Positions 23,281-32,367 of a DNA stretch of 48,022 bases are shown here, in pieces. Positions within the stretch are counted from its first letter, which is position 1. Every line of letters begins with the position of its first letter. The position numbers and the translations under genes are program-made. Source of the DNA: Treponema sp. (GTDB taxonomy: Bacteria > Spirochaetota > Spirochaetia > Treponematales > Treponemataceae); NCBI GenBank assembly GCA_024402695.1, contig JAKSTG010000023.1, positions 1-48,022 on the forward strand, read 5' to 3'. The notes under the pieces are model-generated. The model ran no database searches, had not been told where the DNA came from, and was given only the letters and a program-made list of their open reading frames with translations.

Positions 23281-24461
23281 CTCAGAGCTGACAGCGCATC
23301 ACGGGCAGCTGCCAGAACAGTCTGAGGATAATTGTAGTATGTAACACCAAGCAGAGAATCAAATGCACTTTTATCACCGATAGCGCCTAAAGTATTAATG
23401 ACTCCGAGGGCAACGTCTTCTGAAACAGTTTCAGACTTTTCCACTCTCAGATTCAAAACCTCAAGGTATTCAATAAGAGCAGGTACGGCATCAAGAGGTG
23501 CGGTTTCTCCAAGGGAAACAATAACCTTGATGAAATCTTCTTCTGAAAGGTTTCCCGAAGCATACAGACTTCTTGCAAGGTCAAAATAATCAATAACAAC
23601 ACGGGAAGCTCTGGACCATTTGTATTCTCCAAGAACCTGAACACAGCTGATCTGAACCTCATTTACTGCACTTGTAGAACTTTGAGATTTTCTTACTAAT
23701 AGAATAGTCTTTGAAAGTACATTTTCGGCAAGTAGACAGAAATAATTTGCATTTATACGGTTTCTATTACGTTTAAGCAGGTTGTAGAACTCAATAATTT
23801 CTTCCTGAGTACTGTTTTCAACAATCTTCACTGCATCGTTCATGGAAACAGGCAGAAGAGAAACAACTGCATTTTCAAGTTCACGGATAAATCCAAGATA
23901 TCTTTCATTGCACCAAAGGTTATAGGCCAAAGAGAAAGATTCAGAATCTCCGTGAATCGAAAGGAAGTTGATTATAGATTTTACGACAGAAGTATCCATT
24001 TCAAGAAGAGATTCTTCAGAAAGGATTCTGTTAAGTTTCTTAATGAAAGGTGTAAGTCTAAGATCTCTTGAAAGAGAATTGAGTTTTGAAATTACTGTAA
24101 CCTGAACATTTGGCGAAGAAGAAAAAGATTCAAATAGAGTAATGAAATCATTCAGCAGGTTTTCTTTCGACGAATCAGAAACAGTTCTTACATAAGACTG
24201 AGGATATGAAAGAATTGCAGCTACAGCAAGGCCGTCAAGTTCACGGTCATTACCTAGGATTTCTTTGCTGTCCAGAATGAAAGAAACAGCCTTGTCGCAG
24301 AGCCAAACAGCATCGTCGTCAGAAGCTTCTCGAACAGCAACAGTCTTGTCCTGGATATTTCCTTTGAGAAATTTTTCAACACTTTTTGAAATATTTTTAT
24401 TCTGTGCAAAAACAAGTGTTGCGGTAAAAAAAATCGAAACAAAAATAAAATACTTTTTCAT
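23274..24461 (-). CDS. Exported HEAT-repeat-like protein
   Basis: A 395-residue protein with a signal peptide (MKKYFIFVSIFFTATLVFAQ). The mature part is almost all alpha-helical, with repeat units near the C-terminus such as APLDAVPALIEYLEVLNL and ALGVINTLGAIGDKSAFDSL and PQTVLAAARDALSALRW, which are HEAT-type. The function is unknown; such scaffolds bind proteins in the periplasm. It lies between the PilZ gene (22 bases upstream) and comEC, all on the minus strand. Confidence 0.75.
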   Translation of the reverse strand: MKKYFIFVSIFFTATLVFAQNKNISKSVEKFLKGNIQDKTVAVREASDDDAVWLCDKAVSFILDSKEILGNDRELDGLAVAAILSYPQSYVRTVSDSSKENLLNDFITLFESFSSSPNVQVTVISKLNSLSRDLRLTPFIKKLNRILSEESLLEMDTSVVKSIINFLSIHGDSESFSLAYNLWCNERYLGFIRELENAVVSLLPVSMNDAVKIVENSTQEEIIEFYNLLKRNRNRINANYFCLLAENVLSKTILLVRKSQSSTSAVNEVQISCVQVLGEYKWSRASRVVIDYFDLARSLYASGNLSEEDFIKVIVSLGETAPLDAVPALIEYLEVLNLRVEKSETVSEDVALGVINTLGAIGDKSAFDSLLGVTYYNYPQTVLAAARDALSALRW

Positions 24462-24483
24462 AAACCGTTACCAAAAAATCAAG

Positions 24484-25752
24484 TTAGTTTTCAACCGCCG
24501 GAACATTAACTTCCGGAATAATAATTGCGTCTATGTCCGGAATATTTTCAGCAAGAACTTCACTGTTCAACAGCGAAGGAACTTCTTCAATCGGATTGAT
24601 TTCCGGATCAGAAACAGCAGGTTTTGTTTTTTCCGCAATTTCTGCAGATACACCGTCCAAAGGATTCTCTTCCGCATTTACGCCTTCAAGATATCCGTCA
24701 ACGGTAGCTGATTTAGCGTCCGAATCAGTAAGTTTAAGAGCATCATAAACTTCCTTGTCAGATTCAGGCAGCATGTTATAAACATAAGCCAGGACTTCAT
24801 TCTTCATGTGAGGCTCAATATGAATGCACTCAAAGTGAAGACGGGTCTGGTTTATCTCTTCGTTGTATTCGACTGTGCGTACAACACCGAACATAAGAAT
24901 CAGTTTGTTGTTGATATTGAACTGAAGCTTAAGCCGCATATTTGGAGCACCTTTTCCGCCAATACGGATAAGGGCTCCACATTCAGAAATGTCTTCGAGA
25001 AGACATCGGTAACCGCTGGTAGTTTCAACGGCGTCATATTTGATTGTATCCCCTTTCTCGATGTAAAGGTTGGCGCGGATACTGCACTTGGCTCTTACAG
25101 CCTGACGCTTCTGTGTTCTCAGAAGATTCGAAGAATGCTTCAGATGAAGACACAGTTTTCCGAGGAAAATGCCCTGAGCAATTACTGTAGTATCAAACAC
25201 ATAACGGGCATCTCCGTTACGCCAAAGATAAACATTTACGACTTTTCCAACCCATTCTTCGGCAGGAACAGGAATCATGTTTTTCTGCTTTGGCATACTT
25301 ACTGTAATGTCGCGTCCGTTATTAACAATCTCAGAAACGAATACACCTTTACCAGGAAGGATGATGCGAAGTCTCTGCCCTTTATCAAGTTCGAAGGTGG
25401 AATCCAGACCTTTCTTTTCGTCTGACTCGTTCTGAATCTTTGTACGGAAATTGAAAAGCTTGGTCATAAGGGCCTGGTTTTTCGGGTTATTCAAAGTCCC
25501 TTCTTCCGTCCATTTGTTGTTGATCTGAGTCATGCATCGGGTAAGAGATGCCATTGAAAAATAAAGTGAATTAGGATCTTTAATGTGACAGATTTTTGCT
25601 ACTTCCCAAAGCATCATGATTTCAGAAAAAGTAAACTTTGCATCAAGTCCGGTAACAAGAAAATGTAGTCTGTCTTTAAAAATACCGTATATTTTAGAAA
25701 CAACTGCGAGTACAAAAATGACTATAACTAATGCAATGAAATTTGCCAGCAC
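24484..25752 (-). CDS. Membrane-anchored PilZ-domain cyclic-di-GMP receptor
   Basis: A 422-residue protein starting at a GTG preceded by AGAGGATATC. One N-terminal membrane helix (FIALVIVIFVLAVVSKIYGIF) is followed by a cytoplasmic part. A YcgR-like N-domain (about 105-205) precedes the PilZ domain. The cyclic-di-GMP motifs are complete: RQAVR (RxxxR) at about residue 217 and EDISECGA (DxSxxG) at about 253. A Pro/acidic C-terminal tail from about residue 340 is low-complexity. YcgR-type PilZ proteins act on the flagellar motor, and spirochaetes use them for motility control; that role here is an inference. It is first in a long minus-strand operon. Confidence 0.88.
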   Translation of the reverse strand: MLANFIALVIVIFVLAVVSKIYGIFKDRLHFLVTGLDAKFTFSEIMMLWEVAKICHIKDPNSLYFSMASLTRCMTQINNKWTEEGTLNNPKNQALMTKLFNFRTKIQNESDEKKGLDSTFELDKGQRLRIILPGKGVFVSEIVNNGRDITVSMPKQKNMIPVPAEEWVGKVVNVYLWRNGDARYVFDTTVIAQGIFLGKLCLHLKHSSNLLRTQKRQAVRAKCSIRANLYIEKGDTIKYDAVETTSGYRCLLEDISECGALIRIGGKGAPNMRLKLQFNINNKLILMFGVVRTVEYNEEINQTRLHFECIHIEPHMKNEVLAYVYNMLPESDKEVYDALKLTDSDAKSATVDGYLEGVNAEENPLDGVSAEIAEKTKPAVSDPEINPIEEVPSLLNSEVLAENIPDIDAIIIPEVNVPAVEN

Positions 25753-25761
25753 GATATCCTC

Positions 25762-25790
25762 TATTCAATTTATCTCTCCATATATATAAT
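25762..25790 (+). promoter_or_regulatory. Putative promoter of the CPBP protease gene
   Basis: TATTCA (25762-25767), 17 bases, TATAAT (25785-25790). The ATG follows 12 bases later with no Shine-Dalgarno sequence, giving an expected leader of about five bases. Confidence 0.5.
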
Positions 25791-25802
25791 ATCATATAAT
25801 AA

Positions 25803-26456
25803 ATGAAATTACACACTCCAACGCCCAGAATTCTGATATTTTTCATAATGACTCTTTTTCCGGTAATTCTGCCACTTTTTACCGTCAGCAAAGAAGTTTC
25901 CTTCAACTGGAGTGTTTTTCCTGCCTCCCAGGTTTACCTGTTCTTTTTCAGCCTGATTCTGATAATAGCAAACCCTGAATTAAGACCAGAAAAAAAGCAT
26001 TTTCACCTCTGGAAAAAAATCCTTCTCATTCCCCTTGCCTTCCTGCTTTTGACACTACTTTCTTTCCTGCTCCAGAAACTTGGAAACCTTATAACAAAAG
26101 GACCCGCTGTCCATATTCAAAAACCGGAATCTTCGGGACAATGGATTTATTGTTCGATGAATTTTCTTTTCAGCTCATTTTATGAAGAAGCAGTCTACAG
26201 ATTTTTCCTGCCGGAAGCACTCATATGGCTCACAAGAAATGTGAAAGACAGAAAGATGGCAATTGCGGATTGCGAAATTATTTCGATGATTCTATTTTCA
26301 CTGGGACATATCTACATGGGATTTTTCTCAGTTTTAAACGCCGCGCTGGCTTACATAATTCTGCGCTACTGTTTCCGAAAAACAGGATCCCTTGTCCCGG
26401 GAACTATGGCCCACTTCGCCTACAATTTATTTCAGCTTATTGTAAGTCCACTCTGA
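25803..26456 (+). CDS. CPBP-family intramembrane protease
   Basis: A 217-residue multi-pass membrane protein with about six hydrophobic segments. The glutamate motif EEAVYR (EExxxR) is in FYEEAVYRFFLPEAL at about residue 125. The second motif has its His in SLGHIYMGFFSVLNA, and the third region is GTMAHFAYNLFQ. These are the metal-binding residues of the CAAX-type (Abi) proteases. In bacteria members act in bacteriocin immunity, signalling or sorting; no bacteriocin gene is near. Its 3' end overlaps the convergent DUF4340 gene by 30 bases. It has a strong -10 box very close to its start and no ribosome binding site. Confidence 0.87.
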   Translation: MKLHTPTPRILIFFIMTLFPVILPLFTVSKEVSFNWSVFPASQVYLFFFSLILIIANPELRPEKKHFHLWKKILLIPLAFLLLTLLSFLLQKLGNLITKGPAVHIQKPESSGQWIYCSMNFLFSSFYEEAVYRFFLPEALIWLTRNVKDRKMAIADCEIISMILFSLGHIYMGFFSVLNAALAYIILRYCFRKTGSLVPGTMAHFAYNLFQLIVSPL

Positions 26457-27287
26457 AACTTTCACTGAATATTCAAAAAGTTTTTTACTCAAAGGATTTT
26501 CGTAAGTAACAGAAACAAGAAATGAATTTTCACTTTCATAATTTTCAAAAAACTCAAAGCGATAAAAAGATGTATCTCCCATTTCGACCTTGAGAGTTTT
26601 TTCTGAAACAGAATTCTCAGGAACAGCAACGAATGAAATCCCACTGTGACGAAGTTCAAGAATATCTTCCGGAACTTTGCTCTGAACATCCTGAAAAGAA
26701 TATTTTCCGAAAGCTCTGGAAATCAGATATGGATCTGTCCACTGACCTGAAGAAGTATAAAAATATTTATCAAGAGAAATATCAGTCTGAAAAATATTTT
26801 CGTTGTTTCCAGATTTCAGATAACGTCCTGTCTCAGTGAAATTTTTATCTCCGAAACAAAGTTCAAAAATATTTCCCGAAACTTCATAGCGGAAGAAAAA
26901 TCCTTCTTCCTCAGAAATTCCATAAGAGGAAAGATTTCCTTTTCCCCCTGAAATCTTTTTGTATTCTTTCACATCAGAAAGACTTTTTAAAAATGTTTCA
27001 GCTTTTCCTGGAATACATGGAGCAAAGAAATTTCCATCCTCAGTAAGATTTCCACAGAACCAGACTCCATCCTGTTTCTTAAAATCAAGAATGTAATCTC
27101 CGCTTTTAAGTTCAAAGAAATCTATTTCATCAACGTAACGAGGATTCACCAAGGAAGTCCTTATATTTTCTTTTCGTGATTTTCTGTTTCCGGAAAAAGA
27201 AAAAACAAAAATCAGGCAGAGAACAAAAAGAACAGCGCTTAATATCAGATTGATTTTGTCTCTAAAAAAAAGTTTCAGTTGCTCCAT
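26427..27287 (-). CDS. DUF4340-type protein of a Gld-like ABC system
   Basis: A 286-residue protein with one N-terminal membrane helix (LILSAVLFVLCLIFVFSF) and a beta-rich external part of the DUF4340 kind, for example YILDFKKQDGVWFCGN and KAETFLKSLSDVKEYKKIS. DUF4340 proteins usually lie directly after GldG-like permease genes, as here (13-base overlap). They are thought to be an external subunit of the exporter. Function unproven. Its 3' end overlaps the CPBP gene. Confidence 0.82.
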   Translation of the reverse strand: MEQLKLFFRDKINLILSAVLFVLCLIFVFSFSGNRKSRKENIRTSLVNPRYVDEIDFFELKSGDYILDFKKQDGVWFCGNLTEDGNFFAPCIPGKAETFLKSLSDVKEYKKISGGKGNLSSYGISEEEGFFFRYEVSGNIFELCFGDKNFTETGRYLKSGNNENIFQTDISLDKYFYTSSGQWTDPYLISRAFGKYSFQDVQSKVPEDILELRHSGISFVAVPENSVSEKTLKVEMGDTSFYRFEFFENYESENSFLVSVTYENPLSKKLFEYSVKVSEWTYNKLK

Positions 27288-29380
27288 TTCATCACCCGTT
27301 TATACAAAGATGTGTCACTGGTTGTTCTCTGCTGGAGAGCAGAAAGTTCTCCTTGTCCGTTCATTTTCCAGAAAAGCCCAGTAAGGAACATGAAGTTTCT
27401 GAAGTCTCCGGATTCTCCGCCAATAAATCCATTGGTATAATAAGAGGCAAAATTCTGGTCAGAAATCACATAAAAACCGTAATTTGTACTTACATTGTCA
27501 TTACATTCAACAGGAATAAAAGCTCCAAGAACAGAGGTTTGTACTGCGTTTGTATATACATTTTCCAGTTTTACGGTAAATGGATTGGTTTCTATAAGGG
27601 TATCGTCACGGTTAAAATCCAGGTTCTTTTCATAAGAATGAGATGAAGAAAGAATGTATGGAACGGCTTTTCCAGATAGTTCAAGAGGACTTGTCCAGAA
27701 CATGCTGAATCCCAAAGCTGTATTAGTCTGTGGAAGAACATTGAGCCACAAAGGATAGTTTATTACTTCGGCATATTCTTTATCTGCATCATCCCCCATC
27801 ATGCTGATTCTCTGGCAGGAATAATCCATTACCATTGAAGGCTTGAAAGACACTCCAAGACCATCAAGCATTTCTGTAACTTCACAGGATAGATTTTCAG
27901 ATACCCCCCAATCAGAAGCAATGCGGACACTGTAAGGACTAACGCAGAAAAGAACACTTCCCTTTCCTTCGCTGCCATAATCCTTTATGAGCTGAACCTG
28001 CTGATAAGAAAGATAATCTTCACCGAAAACAAAAAGAGGACCTTCTATTTCCGAAAGAGTTTCAGGCACAACTTCCCTTACATTTATTCCCTGATTCAAA
28101 AACCAGTCATTCAAAAGTCTTAGCTCATCATCAAGAGTCATTCCGTTTCCAGAAAGAATGTTTACGCAAGGTTCGTATCCGAAAACAAGATTTAAAATTT
28201 TCAGATCCATCTGATATTCAAGACTGACTGGACTTAAAGCAAAAGGAATTATCTGAATGTTTCCAGCACACTCAAGGATAATTGTTGAATAGACATCTAT
28301 GTATTCTGTGGAAGTTGAATTTTCTGTTTTGATTCTCTGTGCATAAATGCCGTAAGATTCAAGAAGCGTCCGGGCCTTTTCACTTTTATCACAGTCCGTA
28401 ACTTTAAGAACAACATTCTTTCCGGCCTTTTCATAATCTTTCAAAAAGGAATAAACATTTTTTATTGAAGGATAAAGATTCTCAAGTTTACCGGATCTAT
28501 AAAAATGAATCTCAACAGTTCTGTCTGTTTCCGAAAGAAGTTTTTTAGAATAAGGTGAAACAGAAAAGAGTTTGTCTTTTGAAAAATCCATTCTGAAATT
28601 AATTCTTGCAGAATCTGTAAGAGTCATTGCTAAAACAAGAACAATGAGTCCAAGTCTGATTTTCATTCCGCCTTGCCAGATTTTACCTTTTTTATTTTCA
28701 GAAAAAACAAAGGTTCCAAGAACCATAAAGGCGGAGAAAACTAAAAAGAAAACAAAATCCGCAGAGGACAAAATGCCCTTTGAGGCAGAATCAAAACGGG
28801 AAACGAAGCTAACAAAATGTAAAGGACCGGAAACAAAAGTCGGAAGATCAAAATAAAGTGAAATACTGTGACAGGCGCTCAAAACAAAAAGGACAAGTGC
28901 TGAAACCACAAAGGCCGGTAAAGTCTTTTCTACAGTTTCAGAAACAAAAAGGCAGATTGAACCTGCACAGATTCCGTAAAACATAAGGGCGAATAAACTT
29001 ACAAAGACTGCGCCCCAGTCCACATCACCGTAAAAGGAAACAAAAACCGGCATCCATAAAAGAAGTGCCAGCAGAAAAACGTAAGTCAAAATCTTTGCGG
29101 AAAAATCAAGAAGCAGTTTTTTAAAGGCAGAAAGAGGAACAAAATCGTCATACCTGTCCTTGTGTTTCAGAAATATGGCAGGAAGAACAATAACCGAAAC
29201 ATAAAGGACAGCTGAAAAATAGACTGTCAGGGATGATGTTCCTGCAGGACTGAAAAACCTTGTTTTTGTAAAAAAAGTAAAGGCGGTTCCAAAAAGAAAA
29301 ACGATCAGATCAAGCCAGAAAATCTTCGAGCAAAGAAGAGATTTAAGTTTATGTGAAAAATATACACGGGAAGTTTTCAT
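27275..29380 (-). CDS. Fused GldF/GldG-type ABC permease and auxiliary subunit
   Basis: A 701-residue protein. Residues 1-245 hold about six membrane segments of an ABC-2 type permease (GldF-like). After a further helix (KIRLGLIVLVLAMTLT), a large periplasmic part starts with FRMDFSKDKLFSVSPYSKKL, the typical GldG opening, followed by TDRTVEIHFYRSGKL. In Bacteroidetes the GldA-GldF-GldG set is needed for gliding; in other phyla related fused permeases are called Gldg-family transporters of unknown substrate. A closing membrane helix expected at the C-terminus is not obvious. It overlaps the ATPase gene by four bases. Confidence 0.83.
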   Translation of the reverse strand: MKTSRVYFSHKLKSLLCSKIFWLDLIVFLFGTAFTFFTKTRFFSPAGTSSLTVYFSAVLYVSVIVLPAIFLKHKDRYDDFVPLSAFKKLLLDFSAKILTYVFLLALLLWMPVFVSFYGDVDWGAVFVSLFALMFYGICAGSICLFVSETVEKTLPAFVVSALVLFVLSACHSISLYFDLPTFVSGPLHFVSFVSRFDSASKGILSSADFVFFLVFSAFMVLGTFVFSENKKGKIWQGGMKIRLGLIVLVLAMTLTDSARINFRMDFSKDKLFSVSPYSKKLLSETDRTVEIHFYRSGKLENLYPSIKNVYSFLKDYEKAGKNVVLKVTDCDKSEKARTLLESYGIYAQRIKTENSTSTEYIDVYSTIILECAGNIQIIPFALSPVSLEYQMDLKILNLVFGYEPCVNILSGNGMTLDDELRLLNDWFLNQGINVREVVPETLSEIEGPLFVFGEDYLSYQQVQLIKDYGSEGKGSVLFCVSPYSVRIASDWGVSENLSCEVTEMLDGLGVSFKPSMVMDYSCQRISMMGDDADKEYAEVINYPLWLNVLPQTNTALGFSMFWTSPLELSGKAVPYILSSSHSYEKNLDFNRDDTLIETNPFTVKLENVYTNAVQTSVLGAFIPVECNDNVSTNYGFYVISDQNFASYYTNGFIGGESGDFRNFMFLTGLFWKMNGQGELSALQQRTTSDTSLYKRVMKWSN

Positions 29381-30102
29381 AATTTCAGGAAAGCCTCCTC
29401 AAATGATTGCGATCCGGTTGATTTTATAATCTCTTCCTCAGAGCCTTCGGCCGCTTTTCTACCGTGTTTCATAACGATTACCGAATCACAAAGGTTATGA
29501 ACTTCAGAAAGATTATGTGTAGAAATAAGCACTGTTTTGGACTTGGCTTCTGAAAGAATTAGATTTCTCATTTGAATTATCTGTGCCGGATCAAGTCCAG
29601 AAAAAGGTTCATCAAGGACCAGAATCGAAGGATTGGAAACCAGGGCCTGACTAAAAGAAACTCTCTGACGGAACCCTTTTGAAAGAGTTTTGATTTTTTT
29701 ATCAAGGACTGTTTCAACGCCGCATTTTACAGTTACATTCTTTACAAAATCAGGATCTGAGTTTCCGTAAATCGATGCGGCATAATTTATAAAATCCCTT
29801 ACTTTCATATCAGGAGGAAGAACAGGATTTTCAGGGACATATCCGGTAATTCTTTTTATTTCTTCAGGTTTTTCTGCAGCATCTATCACTTTTCCGTTCC
29901 GGTCTTCAACTATTACCTTTCCGGATGTGGCATAATGATTTCCTGTAATGGCTTTGATGATTGTTGATTTTCCACTTCCGTTTTCGCCAACAAGACCAGT
30001 CACCTTTCCTTCTTCGCATTTGAAAGAAACATCAGTAACAGCCATTTCGCCGCTTTTCTTTTGAGAAGAATAACTTTTAGAAAAACTTACCAGTTCGATC
30101 AA
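29377..30102 (-). CDS. ABC transporter ATP-binding protein (GldA-like)
   Basis: A 241-residue ABC ATPase. Walker A is VGENGSGKSTIIKA (about 37-50), the signature is LSKGFRQRVSFSQAL, Walker B is SILVLDEPFSGLD and the switch histidine is in LISTHNLSEV. It is the energy module for the fused permease that follows with an ATGA-type overlap. The closest functional types are the ABC-2 exporters. The cargo is not known. The gap of 52 bases to rnz suggests read-through from the upstream run. Confidence 0.92.
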   Translation of the reverse strand: MIELVSFSKSYSSQKKSGEMAVTDVSFKCEEGKVTGLVGENGSGKSTIIKAITGNHYATSGKVIVEDRNGKVIDAAEKPEEIKRITGYVPENPVLPPDMKVRDFINYAASIYGNSDPDFVKNVTVKCGVETVLDKKIKTLSKGFRQRVSFSQALVSNPSILVLDEPFSGLDPAQIIQMRNLILSEAKSKTVLISTHNLSEVHNLCDSVIVMKHGRKAAEGSEEEIIKSTGSQSFEEAFLKL

Positions 30103-30154
30103 TCTTTCCCACCCTTACGATTATCTCACCGTTCAACCTGATTAAAACAAAACC

Positions 30155-31081
30155 TTAATCTTCATAAGGAATATCAATCTGCATGCGGTCATGACTAAGT
30201 TCAGCCTGTGGCCAAACTTCCCGTGCCTCATCAAGCAGGATCTGAAGTTCTTTATCGTTGTAACGAGGACTATAATGAATAAGTGCCATTCGTTTTACTT
30301 CCGCATCCCGAGCGATTGTTGCAGCCTGTTTTGCAGTCATATGTTTCTTTTCTTTTGCCTGGTCCGCCAGAGCTTCTTCAAACATACCTTCACAGATCAA
30401 AAGGTCAGAGCCTTTCACTTCTCCGGCAATGGAAGGCAGATACATGGTATCTGTTACATAACTGAACTTGCGGCCAGAACGTTTTTCCCCCATAACCTGT
30501 TCAGGTTTTACTGTAGAACCGTCTGAAGCCTGAACCTCAAAACCTTTCTGAAGCTGTCCCCAAAGCGGTCCACATGGAACCCCAAGTTCCCTTGCTTTGT
30601 CAGGATCAAAAGCTCCGGGTCTGTCTATTTCTTCAAGTGTATAACCGACACAGGTCTTTGTATGTTCCAATGGAAATGCACGGATGTAATAATCTTCTCC
30701 GGCGTGAACAACACATGGAGCTGTAATCTCTTTGACCACAATAGGATAATTGATGTACATATCAAGAACCTTGCGGCTTGATTCAATGTATTCCTTGATT
30801 TTCGGAGGTCCGTAAATGTAAAGAGGTTCTGTACGGTCAACCTGAGCCGAAAGCATAAGGATTCCAGGAAGACCTGTTACGTGGTCAGCATGTGTATGAG
30901 AAACAAAAATCGCATTGATTTTTTTCCATTTCAGATTAAGGCGGCGCAGACTTACCTGAGTTCCTTCACCACCGTCAAAAAGGAAAAGATCCCCGTCACG
31001 GCGAAGAAGAACGGATGTAAGATGTCTGTATGGAAGCGGCATCATACCGCTGCAACCTAAAACAAAAGCTTCAAGATTCAT
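30155..31081 (-). CDS. rnz: Ribonuclease Z
   Basis: RNase Z cuts tRNA precursors 3' of the discriminator base. The 308-residue metallo-beta-lactamase protein carries SHTHADHVTGLPGIL (HxHxDH, about 60-66), YVTDTMYLP, and LIHYSPRY with the final His. This activity matters here because both tRNAs in the window lack an encoded CCA. The start codon directly follows the stop of the FemAB-family gene (TAAATG), so the two are coupled. Confidence 0.94.
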   Translation of the reverse strand: MNLEAFVLGCSGMMPLPYRHLTSVLLRRDGDLFLFDGGEGTQVSLRRLNLKWKKINAIFVSHTHADHVTGLPGILMLSAQVDRTEPLYIYGPPKIKEYIESSRKVLDMYINYPIVVKEITAPCVVHAGEDYYIRAFPLEHTKTCVGYTLEEIDRPGAFDPDKARELGVPCGPLWGQLQKGFEVQASDGSTVKPEQVMGEKRSGRKFSYVTDTMYLPSIAGEVKGSDLLICEGMFEEALADQAKEKKHMTAKQAATIARDAEVKRMALIHYSPRYNDKELQILLDEAREVWPQAELSHDRMQIDIPYED

Positions 31082-32344
31082 TTAGCGTCCCCTGATTTTT
31101 TTCAAAACCTTTTTGTGCCAGAATGCACGGAGGTTTTCACCGGCTGTAGCGATTCTGTAAACAGGCTTAAGACGAACGTCAACACTTCCCATACGGTGGA
31201 AGTTCTGACCTCCGAAGCCGGTCTTGAAAAGATAAAGTCCGTGCATCGGATGGTTTTCATCGTCTGTTGGAGGCATTCCGTAAAGGTCATAATATGGACT
31301 TCCGAATTCCTTTGCATCCTTCATGGCAGTCCACTGAAGCAGGAAGTTTGGCATCAGATTACGTTTTACATTGCTTGAACATCCGTAAAGATAAACTGCT
31401 TCGTCTTTACAGAACAATGTAATAATAGCGCCCAAATAGTCTTCTTCATGCTTTGCAAGATAAAGACTGATTACAGGAATGTCTGATTTTTCAGACAGTT
31501 CTTTCGCAGAACTCAGAAGAAGATCTTCATAATATGACTTTGCGTGTATTGCAATGCCATCTCTTTCTGCAGTAATTCTGTATAATTCGTAGAAAATGTC
31601 TAATTTTTCAGACAGTTTAATATCATTTCCAGTGATTTTTTCAATCTGGACTCCTTTACGGGCGGCAAGATTGATGTTGTAGCGCCATTTGTTTTTCATG
31701 GCACCAAGGATTTCTTCTTCAGTTCCTTTAAGCCAGACTCTGGTAGAATCAGGCGGCTGAATATCAACCTTTGTTTTTCTGACTTTAAGAGCGTCTGCAA
31801 AACTTACCAGCTTAAGCCCCATATTAAAATCATCACGAAGATCCGGAGAAGTGAATTCAACTGCAGGATCAAAGCGAACGCAGATTGTGTTTGAAGGAAG
31901 ATAAGGTTTTAGTGCAAGACCTGTCTCATTCAGAAGGGACGCAAACTCAATTGTCTGGGTTTCTGCAGTAACAGGACTTTCATCGATGAAAGTTTCTCCG
32001 TCTCCATCAATGGCGTTGTTCAACTTTTCATCATCAGTGCACTTGAAAGGAAGAGATGGATACAAGGGCACGTAAGCCATGCTGAAAAGTCCTTTTGCAA
32101 AACTGCGGATAAGTACACAGACATTTTCAGTTCGAGAGAAGGTGTTTGCTTTCTGATTTTCTTTATTGTGACAGTCATGGACTTCATCCGGAAGTTCTTC
32201 CGTAAAGGTCCAGGCAATTTCGAATTTCTTTAAGCTCCATCCGTGGCGAGTTTTGAATTCGCTCCAGAACAGAGACTGCTGGAAGAAAGGCAACGCATTA
32301 AAGGCGTCTCCTTCCCCCAGTTCCTTTATTTTAATATCAAACAT
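31082..32344 (-). CDS. FemAB-family peptidyltransferase (FemX-like)
   Basis: A 420-residue protein of the FemA/FemB/FemX family with two GNAT-like folds; these enzymes add amino acids from aminoacyl-tRNA to the peptidoglycan stem peptide. Visible family parts are FQQSLFWSEFKTRHGW near the start, RYNINLAARKGVQIEKI in the middle, and AVYLYGCSSNVKRNLMPNFLLQWTAMKDAKEFG followed by YDLYGMPPT in the second GNAT domain. The ATG at 32344 is preferred over a TTG at 32356. It lies 23 bases after metG on the same strand. Spirochaetal bridge chemistry is not established for this family, so the transferred group is unknown. Confidence 0.85.
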   Translation of the reverse strand: MFDIKIKELGEGDAFNALPFFQQSLFWSEFKTRHGWSLKKFEIAWTFTEELPDEVHDCHNKENQKANTFSRTENVCVLIRSFAKGLFSMAYVPLYPSLPFKCTDDEKLNNAIDGDGETFIDESPVTAETQTIEFASLLNETGLALKPYLPSNTICVRFDPAVEFTSPDLRDDFNMGLKLVSFADALKVRKTKVDIQPPDSTRVWLKGTEEEILGAMKNKWRYNINLAARKGVQIEKITGNDIKLSEKLDIFYELYRITAERDGIAIHAKSYYEDLLLSSAKELSEKSDIPVISLYLAKHEEDYLGAIITLFCKDEAVYLYGCSSNVKRNLMPNFLLQWTAMKDAKEFGSPYYDLYGMPPTDDENHPMHGLYLFKTGFGGQNFHRMGSVDVRLKPVYRIATAGENLRAFWHKKVLKKIRGR

Positions 32345-32367
32345 TATCCCACCCAATGTTTTTTTTA

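Noticed and set aside
24808..25425. Plus-strand open frame (205 codons) opposite the PilZ gene
   Set aside because: It mirrors the PilZ coding sequence; composition and lack of start signals mark it as a shadow.
25803..26456. Bacteriocin immunity or phage-abortive (Abi) role for the CPBP protein
   Set aside because: No bacteriocin, peptide exporter or defence gene is adjacent; the motif only shows an intramembrane protease.
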